From Flavobacterium geliluteum (lineage in GTDB: Bacteria; Bacteroidota; Bacteroidia; Flavobacteriales; Flavobacteriaceae), in NCBI RefSeq assembly GCF_017948595.1, contig NZ_JAGFBV010000034.1, positions 1 to 34,651 on the forward strand: 34,651 nt of DNA. The letters are read 5' to 3'. A model generated the notes under the pieces. The model saw only the letters and a program-made list of their open reading frames with translations. It was not told the DNA's origin and did not search any database. This document shows positions 34,125-34,651 of this stretch, piece after piece; position 1 is the first letter of the stretch; every line of letters starts with the position of its first letter. The translations under genes and the position numbers were made by a program.

Positions 34125-34544
34125 ATGAAAAAAACAAGAAATTCGATGGGCTATTTTTATGTGAAGCAAATAAAATTGAAATTATTTGGATTTTTAGCGG
34201 TTTTAATGGCGATAGTTCTTTATTCATGTTCTTCCGAAGATGAATCTATAAATCAATCGGGAATGAGTAAAACCGAAATCAAATCAGAAAAAAATAAAAC
34301 GATTGGTAATAATATCGAAACAGATGTTCCTTTCTCTGTTGTAGAGAATTTAAACATATTTTCTGAACAAATGTTTGTTAGTAGCGAAAGTTTGGAAATT
34401 GCATTAAATAGAAATAGCTATGTAGGTTTTAATGCACAAGCTATGCAATTGTTAAATAATGCAACAAATGAAAATGAGCTAAAAAGTGCTTTCGAAACAG
34501 GGGGAATAGCAAATAGCCAAGAAGTAATTAATTCAAGTTGCTAG
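34125..34544 (+). CDS. Small lipoprotein of unknown function
   Basis: This protein has 139 residues from ATG 34125; ATG 34146 is an alternative and the TTG at 34089 is not preferred because it overlaps the -7 element. A basic start and hydrophobic helix lead to the lipobox LYSC, with Cys35 as lipidated residue. SSEDES follows, an acidic run like the export signal of surface lipoproteins in Flavobacteria. The mature part is helical and polar, with SEQMFVSSESLEIALN and NATNENELKSAFETGGI, and ends in a Cys. I know no family for it. The frame stays open for 35 codons after the stop up to the window edge, so a nonsense truncation is possible. It has its own promoter. Confidence 0.65.
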   Translation: MKKTRNSMGYFYVKQIKLKLFGFLAVLMAIVLYSCSSEDESINQSGMSKTEIKSEKNKTIGNNIETDVPFSVVENLNIFSEQMFVSSESLEIALNRNSYVGFNAQAMQLLNNATNENELKSAFETGGIANSQEVINSSC

Positions 34545-34651
34545 TTAATTGTTTTATTTAATTGTAAACCGAATACAAACAATGTTAGCTTTATTAAGAA
34601 TCCATCCAGAGTAACTGCATGTATAGTTCTTGGGAATAGTTTTTTAATATC

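Overview
The window looks like a chromosomal segment of a Flavobacterium-type bacterium (Bacteroidota, Flavobacteriia). The DNA is AT-rich, starts lack Shine-Dalgarno sites, and several promoters fit the Bacteroidota pattern TTG..TAnnTTTG. The gene content agrees: PorX of the type IX secretion system, a bacillithiol-type YtxJ protein, a fused LpxC-FabZ enzyme, and a SusC/SusD system with an ECF sigma factor and a FecR anti-sigma factor.

Layout. 1-2.3 kb: two overlapping membrane-protein genes (DUF2157-like). 2.4-7.5 kb: ytxJ, clpB, a 39-residue membrane protein, a DUF808 membrane protein and a DCC-family thiol protein. 7.5-8.3 kb: a gene-free stretch made of repeats, mainly a five-copy tandem array with a unit of about 151 bp, each unit carrying a REP-like inverted repeat. 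8.3-11.3 kb: mutS2 (no Smr domain) and ung. 11.4-15.7 kb, minus strand: porX, tsaE, a GNAT acetyltransferase, alanine dehydrogenase and a small membrane-anchored DUF4258-like protein. 15.9-23.5 kb, plus strand: an HD-domain phosphohydrolase, lpxD, lpxC-fabZ, lpxA, efp, a second lpxD-like gene, an NTF2-like protein and sucD. This is a housekeeping block centred on lipid A synthesis. 23.6-24.0 kb: a small protein that resembles a degenerate GIY-YIG fold. 24.4-34 kb: ECF sigma factor, FecR, a SusC transporter with an STN signalling domain, SusD, a zinc metallohydrolase lipoprotein and a DUF4302 lipoprotein, closed by a strong terminator. 34.1-34.5 kb: a separately promoted small lipoprotein of unknown function.

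How the genes work together. The 24-34 kb block reads as a self-inducing uptake system. Substrate on SusC would signal through its STN domain to FecR, release the sigma factor and raise transcription of the transporter and its surface lipoproteins. It has no glycosidase, so the substrate need not be a glycan.

The most interesting signal is in the fecR-susC gap. On the minus strand there is a promoter-like TTG-20 bp-TAATTTTG next to the susC start, and about 110 bp further on an intrinsic terminator that works only on that strand. Together they predict an antisense small RNA over the susC leader, like the cis-encoded repressors known from Bacteroides PULs (DonS type). Other points of note are the REP array abutting a Smr-less mutS2, and several intergenic spacers each built from their own short repeated word. 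No tRNA, rRNA, CRISPR, transposase or phage gene was seen.
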